Position numbers and translations under genes: made by a program
The notes under the pieces: generated by a model
Told to the model about the DNA's origin: nothing
Databases searched by the model: none
Seen by the model: the letters and a program-made list of their open reading frames with translations, nothing else
Part shown: positions 55,532 to 63,699 of the stretch, piece by piece
How positions within the stretch are numbered: the stretch's first letter is position 1
How the letters are laid out: every line of letters begins with the position of its first letter
NCBI RefSeq assembly: GCF_014640195.1
Contig: NZ_BMGM01000004.1
Coordinates: 211,358-275,357 of the forward strand
Reading direction: 5' to 3'
DNA length: 64,000 nt
Origin: Psychroflexus planctonicus
GTDB taxonomy: Bacteria; Bacteroidota; Bacteroidia; Flavobacteriales; Flavobacteriaceae

Positions 55532-56761
55532 ATGGAAAGAACAGACTTATTGAAAATTGCATTGGAGCACGGAAGCCCAGTTTATGTTTACAACAGCGAA
55601 AAAATGATTTCGCAGTATAAACGCCTTGAAAATGCTTTTCAAAAAGTCAAACACTTGCGTTTGCATTATGCCGTAAAAGCGCTGTCCAATATTTCTGTTT
55701 TAAAATTATTTAATAGTCTAGGAAGTGCATTAGATACGGTTTCTATTCAAGAAGTAAAGTTGGGTTTAAAAGCAGGCGTACCTGCTGAAAAAATTATCTA
55801 TACACCCAACGGCGTATCTGTTGAAGAGTTGGAAGAAGCCGTAAAATTAGGCGTACAAATCAATATAGATAACTTGATTATTTTAGAACAGTTTGGGGCT
55901 AAACATCCCGAAGTACCGGTTTGTATTAGGATTAATCCACATGTTATGGCTGGTGGAAATACAAATATCTCAGTAGGTCATATCGATTCTAAATTTGGAA
56001 TTTCCATTCACCAGATGCCACATATTTTACGAATTGTTGAAAACACTGGAATGCATATCAATGGAATACACATGCATACAGGGAGCGATATCCTAGATAT
56101 TGGCGTATTTCTTCACGCAGCTGAAATTTTATTTGAAGCTGCAGAAAATTTTAAAAATCTTGAATTTTTAGATTTTGGTAGTGGGTTTAAAGTTCCATAT
56201 CACGATAATGACATTGAAACAGATGTAGAAGAATTAGGTGAAAAATTAACAAAGCGTTTCAATCAATTTTGCAAATCTTACGGTAGAGATTTAACTTTAG
56301 CTTTTGAGCCAGGAAAATTTTTAGTTAGCGAAGCCGGATTCTTTTTAGCAAAAGTAAATGTGGTGAAACAAACAACTTCAACTGTTTTTGCTCACGTAGA
56401 TTCTGGGTTCAATCATTTAATTCGCCCCATGTTTTATGGCTCAAAACATGAAATAGAAAACATTTCGAATCCAAATGCTAAAAAACGATTCTATTCGGTT
56501 GTAGGTTACATTTGTGAAACCGATACTTTTGCCAATAACAAAATGATTAATGAAATTAGTGAAGGCGATATTTTAGCTTTTAAAAATGCTGGAGCCTATT
56601 GCTTTTCTATGGCGAGTAACTACAATTCAAGATATCGTCCTGCTGAAGTATTATGGTACAATGGCGAAGCACATTTAATTAGAAAAAGAGAAACTTTTGA
56701 AGATTTAATTCACAACCAAATTGAACTGCCTATTGAAGCAAACGCAGTAGAAACCATTTAA
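55532..56761 (+). CDS. lysA: Diaminopimelate decarboxylase
   Basis: A 409-residue PLP enzyme that makes L-lysine from meso-diaminopimelate. The PLP lysine is Lys49 in LHYAVKALSN. HMHTGSDI, FLDFGSGFKVPY, EPGKFLVSEAG and the CETDTFA motif, with the catalytic cysteine contributed across the dimer, are the family's conserved segments. The length is normal. mazG follows by 1 bp, so they form an operon. Confidence 0.92.
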   Translation: MERTDLLKIALEHGSPVYVYNSEKMISQYKRLENAFQKVKHLRLHYAVKALSNISVLKLFNSLGSALDTVSIQEVKLGLKAGVPAEKIIYTPNGVSVEELEEAVKLGVQINIDNLIILEQFGAKHPEVPVCIRINPHVMAGGNTNISVGHIDSKFGISIHQMPHILRIVENTGMHINGIHMHTGSDILDIGVFLHAAEILFEAAENFKNLEFLDFGSGFKVPYHDNDIETDVEELGEKLTKRFNQFCKSYGRDLTLAFEPGKFLVSEAGFFLAKVNVVKQTTSTVFAHVDSGFNHLIRPMFYGSKHEIENISNPNAKKRFYSVVGYICETDTFANNKMINEISEGDILAFKNAGAYCFSMASNYNSRYRPAEVLWYNGEAHLIRKRETFEDLIHNQIELPIEANAVETI

Positions 56762-56762
56762 A

Positions 56763-57548
56763 ATGCATACCAAAGAAGAAAAATTAGCCGCTTTTGGTCG
56801 TCTTTTAGATATCATGGACGAGTTACGCGAAAAATGTCCTTGGGACAAAAAACAAACTTTAGAAAGTTTACGCCACTTAACCATTGAAGAAACTTACGAA
56901 TTAGGGGAAGCTATTTTAGATGGCGACCTAAATGAAGTGAAAAAAGAAGTAGGAGACATTCTTTTGCATTTGGTTTTTTACGCTAAAATAGGAAGCGAAA
57001 AAAAAGCTTTCGACATTGCAGATGTTTGTAACAGTTTATGCGAAAAACTCATTGATAGGCATCCGCATATTTATGGAGACATTGAAGTTAAAGACGAAGA
57101 AGAAGTAAAGCAAAACTGGGAAAAGCTAAAGTTAAAAGAAGGAAACAAAAGCGTTTTAAGCGGAGTGCCAAAAAGTTTACCTGCTTTAGTAAAAGCAAAT
57201 CGCATTCAAAATAAAGCAGCTGGAGTTGGTTTTGATTGGGAAAAGCCCGAACAGGTTTTTGAAAAACTTCAAGAAGAATTAGGAGAATTTCAAAATGAAG
57301 TACATACACAAAACCAAGAAAAAATGGAAGCAGAGTTTGGCGATGTGTTATTTTCGATGATCAACTATGCTCGTTTTTTGAATATTGATCCTGAAAATGC
57401 ACTTGAGCGTACCAACAAAAAGTTCATTAATCGTTTTCAATTTTTGGAGAACAAAATCAAAGAAAAAGGCAAGAATTTAAAAAATTTATCCCTAGACGAA
57501 ATGGATGTATTTTGGAATGAAGCAAAACAAAAAGAAAAGAAAATTTAA
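56763..57548 (+). CDS. mazG: Nucleoside triphosphate pyrophosphohydrolase MazG
   Basis: A 261-residue enzyme that removes pyrophosphate from dNTPs/NTPs, including aberrant ones. Two MazG-type domains are present, each with acidic EExxE-type metal sites: the first has LRHLTIEETYELGEAI and EVGDILLHLVFYAKIG, the second has KLQEELGEFQNEV and EAEFGDVLFSMINYARF. The opening RLLDIMDELREKCPWDKKQT in parts is the family signature. Translated 1 bp after lysA. Confidence 0.92.
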   Translation: MHTKEEKLAAFGRLLDIMDELREKCPWDKKQTLESLRHLTIEETYELGEAILDGDLNEVKKEVGDILLHLVFYAKIGSEKKAFDIADVCNSLCEKLIDRHPHIYGDIEVKDEEEVKQNWEKLKLKEGNKSVLSGVPKSLPALVKANRIQNKAAGVGFDWEKPEQVFEKLQEELGEFQNEVHTQNQEKMEAEFGDVLFSMINYARFLNIDPENALERTNKKFINRFQFLENKIKEKGKNLKNLSLDEMDVFWNEAKQKEKKI

Positions 57549-57659
57549 CATTTGTATCCCATTTCTATAAATTAGGGTTAAAAAGTTAAACATTTTTTCT
57601 GCTAATTTTCATTTTTAGCACTTATCTTTATATTCGCAAAAAACTTAAATATTTTAAAA

Positions 57660-58115
57660 ATGAAAAAAGTATTCGCATTTGCACTTGTATTCGCTCTTGG
57701 TACAACTGCTTTATTCGCACAAGAAGTTACAGACGAGCAATTTGACAAGTTTGCAAAAGCATTTCAAACTGTTCAACAAGAAAATAACAAAGCTCAGATG
57801 GAAATGGTTGCTGTTATTGAAGAAGAAGGTTTAACTGCAGAACGTTTTAATACAATTCATCAAGCAAGTATAGATCTTAATACAGAATCTGATGCTACTG
57901 CTAAAGAAAAGAAGCAACATCAAGCAGCATTATCTAAGTTAGAAGCTAAAAATGAAAAATTGCAAGCTCAGATGGAAGAAAAAATTAAAGCTTCAGGTTT
58001 AAGCATGGAAAAATACCAAGAAATTTTCCAATTGGTACAAACTGATCCAGAAATGCAACAAAAATTGATGGAACGTTTCCAAGGACAAGGTCAACAAGGT
58101 CAAGGTCAAAAATAA
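57660..58115 (+). CDS. Secreted DUF4168-type protein
   Basis: A 151-residue protein with a signal peptide ending ALFAQ. The mature part has two related helical repeats (TDEQFDKFAKAFQTVQQE and MEEKIKASGLSMEKYQEIFQ), typical of DUF4168, with a Gln/Gly-rich C-terminus (GQGQQGQGQK). Coiled-coil potential is high (KLEAKNEKLQAQMEEKI). Periplasmic role unknown. It is closed by a strong terminator and probably transcribed alone. Confidence 0.75.
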   Translation: MKKVFAFALVFALGTTALFAQEVTDEQFDKFAKAFQTVQQENNKAQMEMVAVIEEEGLTAERFNTIHQASIDLNTESDATAKEKKQHQAALSKLEAKNEKLQAQMEEKIKASGLSMEKYQEIFQLVQTDPEMQQKLMERFQGQGQQGQGQK

Positions 58116-58130
58116 ATTCCACTATTTTAT

Positions 58131-58166
58131 AAAAAAAAAGCTCGCAAATTTGCGAGCTTTTTTTTT
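58131..58166. terminator. Bidirectional terminator
   Basis: The stem AAAAAAAAAGCTCGCAAA with its complement across 58131-58166 has A and T runs on both sides. It serves the DUF4168 gene and the convergent oxidoreductase gene. Confidence 0.85.
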
Positions 58167-58181
58167 GCATAAATTCAAGTC

Positions 58182-59288
58182 CTAATCTTGGTTAACGGGA
58201 AGTTTTGGATAATCTGTATATCCTTTTTTACCAGGCGTATAAAATGTATCTTCATCCCAATCAGCTAACATGGCTTTATCTTCAAATCGTTCCACTAAAT
58301 CCGGATTGGAAATAAAAAGCTTTCCAAATGCAACACAATCTGTTTCTTCATTATTGATTACTTCATTTCCACTTTCTCTATCAAATCCTGCATTAATCAT
58401 TAAGTTCCCATGGTAAAGCGGTCTGAAATGTTTAGCGATGTTATCTACTAAAAAATCATATTCACTTACATCGTTAAAAGGTTCAGATAAATGTAAGTAA
58501 GCCAAGTCATAATTGTTCAACTGCTTCACGATGTATTCAAAAGTAGGAATGGTTTCTTCATCAGCTTCCATTCCAAAAATTCCATGTAAAGAAGGGTTCA
58601 ATCGAACTCCAATTCGATCTTCTGGAAAGAAAATTTTGACTGCTTCTAAAACTTCAAAAAAGAAACGTGTTTTGTTTTCAACACTTCCGCCGTATTCATC
58701 TGTACGTTGGTTAGATGAATTATTGAAAAACTGGTGAAATAAATATCCGTTTGAAGAATGAATTTCAACACCATCAAAACCTGCATCAACTGCAAACTTA
58801 GCAGCAGTTTTAAATTCTTGTACGGTGGCTTTAACTTCATCAGTACTCATTTCATGTGGAGTTACGGTATCTTTAAAACCATCCGGTGTAAAAGATTTGG
58901 TCTTAGGGTTTATAGCACTTGGCGCCCAAGGTTTATCTCCGTTATGAAAATCTGGATGCGAAATTCTACCTACGTGCCATAATTGTATGAAAATTCTTCC
59001 GCGTTCTTCATGAACTGCTTTGGTAACTTTTCGCCAAGCATTTAACTGTTTTATAGTATGTATCCCTGGTGTGTTTACATATCCAACGGCACGTTCAGAA
59101 ACCTGAGCACCTTCGGTAATAATTAATCCAGCACTTGCTCTTTGTTTGTAGTATTCTACATGCAAATCAGTAGGAACTTTGTCTGGATTGTCAGCTCTAC
59201 TTCTGGTCATAGGAGCCATAATAACTCTATTCTTCAAAGCAACTGCACCTAGTTGCATTGGTTGTAATAAGGCTTGTTTTTCACTCAT
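58182..59288 (-). CDS. Alkene reductase, old yellow enzyme family
   Basis: A 368-residue FMN enzyme of the NemA/OYE family, which reduces activated C=C bonds with NAD(P)H. KNRVIMAPMTRSRA is the N-terminal signature, QLWHVGRISHP holds the FMN and ligand contacts, and EIHSSNGYLFHQFF with the histidine/asparagine pair (H..N) binds the substrate. The start at 59288 (MSEKQALLQPMQLG) avoids five extra residues. Monocistronic, convergent with the DUF4168 gene. Confidence 0.88.
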   Translation of the reverse strand: MSEKQALLQPMQLGAVALKNRVIMAPMTRSRADNPDKVPTDLHVEYYKQRASAGLIITEGAQVSERAVGYVNTPGIHTIKQLNAWRKVTKAVHEERGRIFIQLWHVGRISHPDFHNGDKPWAPSAINPKTKSFTPDGFKDTVTPHEMSTDEVKATVQEFKTAAKFAVDAGFDGVEIHSSNGYLFHQFFNNSSNQRTDEYGGSVENKTRFFFEVLEAVKIFFPEDRIGVRLNPSLHGIFGMEADEETIPTFEYIVKQLNNYDLAYLHLSEPFNDVSEYDFLVDNIAKHFRPLYHGNLMINAGFDRESGNEVINNEETDCVAFGKLFISNPDLVERFEDKAMLADWDEDTFYTPGKKGYTDYPKLPVNQD

Positions 59289-59481
59289 AAATTTTTTATT
59301 CAAATGTATTTAATAGATAAGTTTAAGCTAGTTAAAGCTTTAATAAATGAAATAGAATAAATAAGAACACCATCTAATAAGTCTGTTTGTTAAAATTAGC
59401 TTTTAATTTTCAATAGATTCAGCTTTCCATTTATAATATTTATATTTTTAAGAAAATTACAATCACCCTAAACAAATCAAG

Positions 59482-62400
59482 ATGAAAATTAAAAAAGTAC
59501 TGGTCGCCAATCGTGGAGAAATTGCTATTCGAATATTCAGAGCTTGCACAGAAATGGGAATTCGTACCGTTGGAGTTTACACTTTTGAAGACAGGTATTC
59601 ATTACATAGATATAAAGCAGATGAATCTTATCAAGTGGGTCAAGATGAAGAACCGCTGAAACCGTATTTAGATATCGATGAAATTATTCGGGTTGCCAAA
59701 AAGAACAATGTAGATGCTATTCATCCCGGTTATGGATTTCTTTCTGAAAATGCCAAGTTTGCTAAAGCTTGTGAAGAAAACAACATCATTTTTGTAGGAC
59801 CCAAAGTTTCTGTTTTAGAATCCTTAGGGGATAAAATCATGGCCAAAACCGTGGCTATTGAAAACGACATTCCTATTATCGAATCGAATCAAGAATCGCT
59901 TACCAATCTTGAAATTGCCACCAAAGAAGCTAACAGAATCGGGTTTCCATTAATGTTGAAGGCCGCATCTGGCGGCGGCGGACGTGGTATGCGTGTGCTA
60001 AGGTCTATTGAAGAACTTAAAAATGCCTACACTGAATCCAAACGTGAAGCCAAAAATGCCTTTGGAGATGAAACCGTTTTCCTAGAAAAATTTGTAGAAA
60101 ATCCCAAGCATATTGAAGTTCAAATTGTAGCTGATAACCACGGAAACACCGTGCATTTATTTGAACGGGATTGTTCGGTTCAACGCCGCTACCAAAAAGT
60201 AATTGAGCTGGCACCATCATACGGTTTGAGTGACGATTTGAAAGAAAAATTGTATGCTTATGCAGTGAAAATTTGCAAAGCAGTAAACTACAATAATGTT
60301 GGAACGGTTGAATTTTTAGTAGATGATGATGGAAGCGTTTATTTTATTGAAGTAAATCCAAGAATTCAAGTAGAACACACGGTTACCGAAGTAGTTACCG
60401 GAGTTGACTTAATTAAAACCCAATTGTATGTTGCTGGTGGTTATCCATTAAACAGCCCAGAAATCAATATCGAAAGTCAAGAACAGTTGGAGTTGAACGG
60501 ATTTGCCGTACAATGTAGAATTACTACGGAAGATCCTAAAAACGACTTTAAACCGGATTACGGAACCATCACCACTTACCGAAGTGCTTCCGGTTTTGGA
60601 ATTCGCTTAGATGCAGGTAGCATTTACCAAGGGGCAACCATTTCCCCGTTTTTCGATTCCATGTTAGTAAAGATTTCAGCAAGCAGCCGAACTTTAGATG
60701 ATGCTTGTAAAAAAATGCGCCGTGCGTTAGCGGAGTTTAGAGTACGTGGTGTAAAAACCAATATTGCTTTTCTCGATAACATTCTAAAAGATCAAACTTT
60801 CCGTGATGGAAAAGTAACGGTGAATTACATTAAAAACACACCTGAATTGTTTGACATCAAAGAACCTAGAAACCGAGCTACAAAATTAGTGAGCTTTCTC
60901 GGAGATGTAACCGTAAACGGAAATCCCAACGTAAAAAAGAAGAATCCAGATGCCAAATTCCTAAAACCGGCTGTACCCAAATTTGATGTAAAAGGAGATT
61001 ATCCGAAAGGAACAAAAGATAAGTTAACCGAATTAGGACCAGAGCAATTTGCCAATTGGTTGAAGAACGAAAACAAAATTCAGTATACCGATACCACCAT
61101 GCGCGATGCGCACCAAAGTTTGTTAGCAACCCGAATGCGAACCTATGACATGATGAAAGTAGCCGAAGGATTTGCTAAGAATCATCCGGAAGTGTTTTCG
61201 ATGGAAGTTTGGGGTGGAGCTACTTTTGATGTCTGTATGCGATTTTTATATGAAAATCCTTGGGAACGTTTACGTTTACTCAGAAAAGCCATGCCGAATA
61301 TGTTGTTGCAAATGTTGCTTCGCGGTTCAAATGGAGTAGGGTATACTGCTTATCCTGATAATTTAATCGAAAAATTTGTAACCGAATCTTGGGAAAATGG
61401 TGTAGATATTTTCAGAATATTCGATTCACAAAACTGGATGAAATCCATTGAGCCTTGTATACAATATGTAAGAAATAACACCCAAGGTTTAGCGGAAGCT
61501 GCCATGTGTTACACGGGCGATATTTTAGATCCAAATCGAAAAAAATATACCTTAAAATATTACCTTCAACTTGCCAAAGATTTAGAAAATGCGGGTGCAC
61601 ACATTTTAGCCATCAAAGACATGGCAGGTTTGTTGAAACCCAAAGCCGCAACAGAATTGATTACAGCTTTGAAGTCGGAAATCAACATTCCTATTCACCT
61701 ACACACGCACGACACCACTTCCATGCAAGCTTCAACCTATTTGAATGCGGTAGAAGCAGGAGTAGACGTGGTAGATGTTGCATTAGGTGGTTTATCAGGA
61801 TTAACTTCACAACCCAATTTCAACGCTTTTGCTGAAGTGATGAAGTACCACAAACGCGAAAATCCACAAAATTTAGAAAAACTGAATGAATATTCTATTT
61901 ACTGGGAACAAGTTCGAACCTATTATTATCCATTTGAATCTGGACTGAAGTCGGGTAGTGGAGAAGTATACAAACATGAAATCCCGGGTGGACAATATTC
62001 CAATTTAAAACCACAAGCCGAATCGCTTGGATTGGCAGACCGTTTCCATGAAATTACCGATATGTATGCGCAAGTCAATCAGTTGTTTGGAGACATCATC
62101 AAGGTAACGCCTAGCTCCAAAGTAGTTGGGGACATGGCACAGTATTTAGTGAGCAACAACTTGAGTATTCAAGATGTGTTGGACAAAGGCGAAAGCCTTT
62201 CTTTTCCGCAGTCGGTCATCAATTTCTTTAAAGGCGATTTAGGTCAACCTGTGGGTGGTTTTCCAGAACGTATTCAAAAAATTATTTTGAAAGGCGACAA
62301 ACCCTATACCGATCGACCAAATGCACATTTAGAACCTATCGATTTTGATAAGGAGTTCAAGGCTTTTCAAAAAGAATTTGCTGATGGAATGGATCGTGAA

Positions 62401-62934
62401 CTAGAAATAACCGATTTTCTTTCGTATAAATTATATCCAAAAGTCTTCAAGGATGCGCATGAAAACCACGCGAAATATGGAAACGTATTCAATTTACCCA
62501 CCAAGAATTTTTTCTATGGAATGGAACCCGGAGAAGAAATTGTAGTGGAACTGGATCGCGGAAAGACGCTGTTAATCACTTTTGTTTCCTTTGGCGAAGT
62601 TGACGATAATGGGCTTAAAACCGTTTTCTTTAAAGTAAACGGACAAACCCGAACGGTGTTAATTCGCGATGAAAGCATTAAGGTCGATAAAGTTCAACAC
62701 CAGAAAATTGATAAGGAAAACGAAAAACACATCGGTGCACCACTGCAAGGTTCTTTAACTGAAATTTTGGTGAAGAAAGGCGATACGGTGGAGAAAAATC
62801 AAGCTTTGTTTGTGATTGAAGCCATGAAGATGGAAACCACAGTAACCGCAAACGCTTCCGGAAAAGTGGAAGAAGTGGTATTGCAACCTGGTGTCATGGT
62901 TTTTGCTGACGATTTGGTTATTCGTTTGGAATAA
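59482..62934 (+). CDS. pyc: Pyruvate carboxylase
   Basis: An 1150-residue biotin enzyme that carboxylates pyruvate to oxaloacetate to refill the TCA cycle. Domains in order: biotin carboxylase (~1-460; KAASGGGGRGMRV, FIEVNPRIQVEHTVTE), carboxyltransferase (~530-810; DTTMRDAHQSLLATRMRT, LAIKDMAGLLKP, HLHTHDTTSMQ) and allosteric linker, then a C-terminal biotinyl domain with the biotinylated lysine Lys1116 in EAMKMET. Domain order and length match pyruvate carboxylase of the single-chain type. Its downstream gap is filled by palindromic repeats. Confidence 0.96.
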   Translation: MKIKKVLVANRGEIAIRIFRACTEMGIRTVGVYTFEDRYSLHRYKADESYQVGQDEEPLKPYLDIDEIIRVAKKNNVDAIHPGYGFLSENAKFAKACEENNIIFVGPKVSVLESLGDKIMAKTVAIENDIPIIESNQESLTNLEIATKEANRIGFPLMLKAASGGGGRGMRVLRSIEELKNAYTESKREAKNAFGDETVFLEKFVENPKHIEVQIVADNHGNTVHLFERDCSVQRRYQKVIELAPSYGLSDDLKEKLYAYAVKICKAVNYNNVGTVEFLVDDDGSVYFIEVNPRIQVEHTVTEVVTGVDLIKTQLYVAGGYPLNSPEINIESQEQLELNGFAVQCRITTEDPKNDFKPDYGTITTYRSASGFGIRLDAGSIYQGATISPFFDSMLVKISASSRTLDDACKKMRRALAEFRVRGVKTNIAFLDNILKDQTFRDGKVTVNYIKNTPELFDIKEPRNRATKLVSFLGDVTVNGNPNVKKKNPDAKFLKPAVPKFDVKGDYPKGTKDKLTELGPEQFANWLKNENKIQYTDTTMRDAHQSLLATRMRTYDMMKVAEGFAKNHPEVFSMEVWGGATFDVCMRFLYENPWERLRLLRKAMPNMLLQMLLRGSNGVGYTAYPDNLIEKFVTESWENGVDIFRIFDSQNWMKSIEPCIQYVRNNTQGLAEAAMCYTGDILDPNRKKYTLKYYLQLAKDLENAGAHILAIKDMAGLLKPKAATELITALKSEINIPIHLHTHDTTSMQASTYLNAVEAGVDVVDVALGGLSGLTSQPNFNAFAEVMKYHKRENPQNLEKLNEYSIYWEQVRTYYYPFESGLKSGSGEVYKHEIPGGQYSNLKPQAESLGLADRFHEITDMYAQVNQLFGDIIKVTPSSKVVGDMAQYLVSNNLSIQDVLDKGESLSFPQSVINFFKGDLGQPVGGFPERIQKIILKGDKPYTDRPNAHLEPIDFDKEFKAFQKEFADGMDRELEITDFLSYKLYPKVFKDAHENHAKYGNVFNLPTKNFFYGMEPGEEIVVELDRGKTLLITFVSFGEVDDNGLKTVFFKVNGQTRTVLIRDESIKVDKVQHQKIDKENEKHIGAPLQGSLTEILVKKGDTVEKNQALFVIEAMKMETTVTANASGKVEEVVLQPGVMVFADDLVIRLE

Positions 62935-62950
62935 TTAGCTAATTTGAATG

Positions 62951-63463
62951 CTGCGAAGTTGCAAGCTTCGCATAGCGCTAGTATTTTGCAAATTGTGATT
63001 ACTCGGATTTGAAATCCGAGTACAACTTAGCTTTTCGAAGTCTAGAACCAGCTACATCTCGACTTCGCTCGATGCTAAAATTGTGATTACTCGGATTTGA
63101 AATCCGAGTATAACTCTAACTTAACTTCTTACTGACTCTGCGAATTTGCAAGCTTCGCATAGCGTCGAGGAACTAGCTACATCTCGACTTCGCTCGATGC
63201 TAAAACAGTACTAAAAATATTATTTTATATTAAATAAAATTACAAAACTAGCACTGCGAAGTCTGAGACTTCGCAGCAAGTTGTAAAAAGTATAAACTGA
63301 ATGAAATGATACATTTTGAATGATGAGAAGTTGCAAACTTCGCATAGCGTCGAGAACCAGCCACATCTCGACTTCGCTCGATGCTAAAACTGTGATAACT
63401 CGGATTTGAAATCCGAGTATAACTCTAACCTAACTTCTTACTGACTCTGCGAAGTTGCAAACT
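62951..63463. repeat. Field of interspersed palindromic repeats (four families)
   Basis: Four repeat units are interleaved. A: TGCGAAGTTGCAARCTTCGCA-type palindromes at about 62951-62974, 63139-63160, 63254-63276, 63325-63349 and a cut-off copy at 63449-63463. B: ACTCGGATTTGAAATCCGAGT-type palindromes at 63001-63022, 63089-63110, 63398-63419. C: CATCTCGACTTCGCTCGATG-type units at 63055, 63180, 63364. D: TAACTCTAAC..AACTTCTTACTGACT-type units at 63111 and 63420. No gene is present in the stretch. Confidence 0.85.
63331..63345. other. Unoccupied target site matching the IS110 guide
   Basis: TTGCAAACTTCGCAT matches both putative guide arms of the bridge RNA read from the IS110 left end: its first nine bases equal the left guide and its last eight are the complement of the right guide, sharing core CT at 63338-63339. 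Confidence 0.7.
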
Positions 63464-63465
63464 CC

Positions 63466-63473
63466 TATGTTTG
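63466..63473 (+). promoter_or_regulatory. -7 box (TATGTTTG) at the left edge of the IS
   Basis: TATGTTTG fits TAnnTTTG and begins only 3 bp into the element. Its -33 partner would lie outside the left end, i.e. in the flank when integrated, or in the right end when the element is circular. This is the junction-promoter layout known for IS110-type circles. Transcription would start near 63480. Confidence 0.55.
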
Positions 63474-63479
63474 TTTTAT

Positions 63480-63660
63480 CTTTAAAAAGTAGTGGTGAGA
63501 GATGAGAGCCTATTGCAAACTTAATAGCTTTTTCAAAGTATATTCATGCGAAGATCATAGCCTCATCTCTTTCTTTCTCTTAGAGTTTAAACAGAATGTA
63601 ATGCACATAAGCTTCTAGTTTTTGTAGCAACAATATTCAACCAGGAGAAAAAACGAAGGG
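63480..63660 (+). ncRNA. Predicted bridge RNA (seekRNA) of the IS110 element
   Basis: A perfect 9-bp stem, AGAGATGAG (63498-63506) with CTCATCTCT (63562-63570), encloses an internal loop and a short inner hairpin (AATA..CTTT/AAAG..TATT). The left arm of the loop carries TTGCAAACT (63513-63521), identical to the left flank 63455-63463. The right arm carries ATGCGAAG (63546-63553), the reverse complement of CTTCGCAT, the right half of the repeat. This is the target-binding loop design of IS110 bridge RNAs. A second stem, CTTC-TA-GTTTTT/AAAAAC-GAAG (63612-63623 with 63649-63658), may be the donor-binding loop. The ends are estimated. Confidence 0.75.
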
Positions 63661-63699
63661 AGACATCCACTTTTATTTATTAACCTGTAAAACTTAATT

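Noticed and set aside
59482..62934. Open frames on other strands or frames within pyc
   Set aside because: These overlap a complete, domain-perfect pyruvate carboxylase and show no family features.
62951..63463. CRISPR-like repeats after pyc
   Set aside because: Palindromes occur in four families with mixed order, and the sequence between them is itself repeated, so no spacer pattern exists. No cas genes are nearby.
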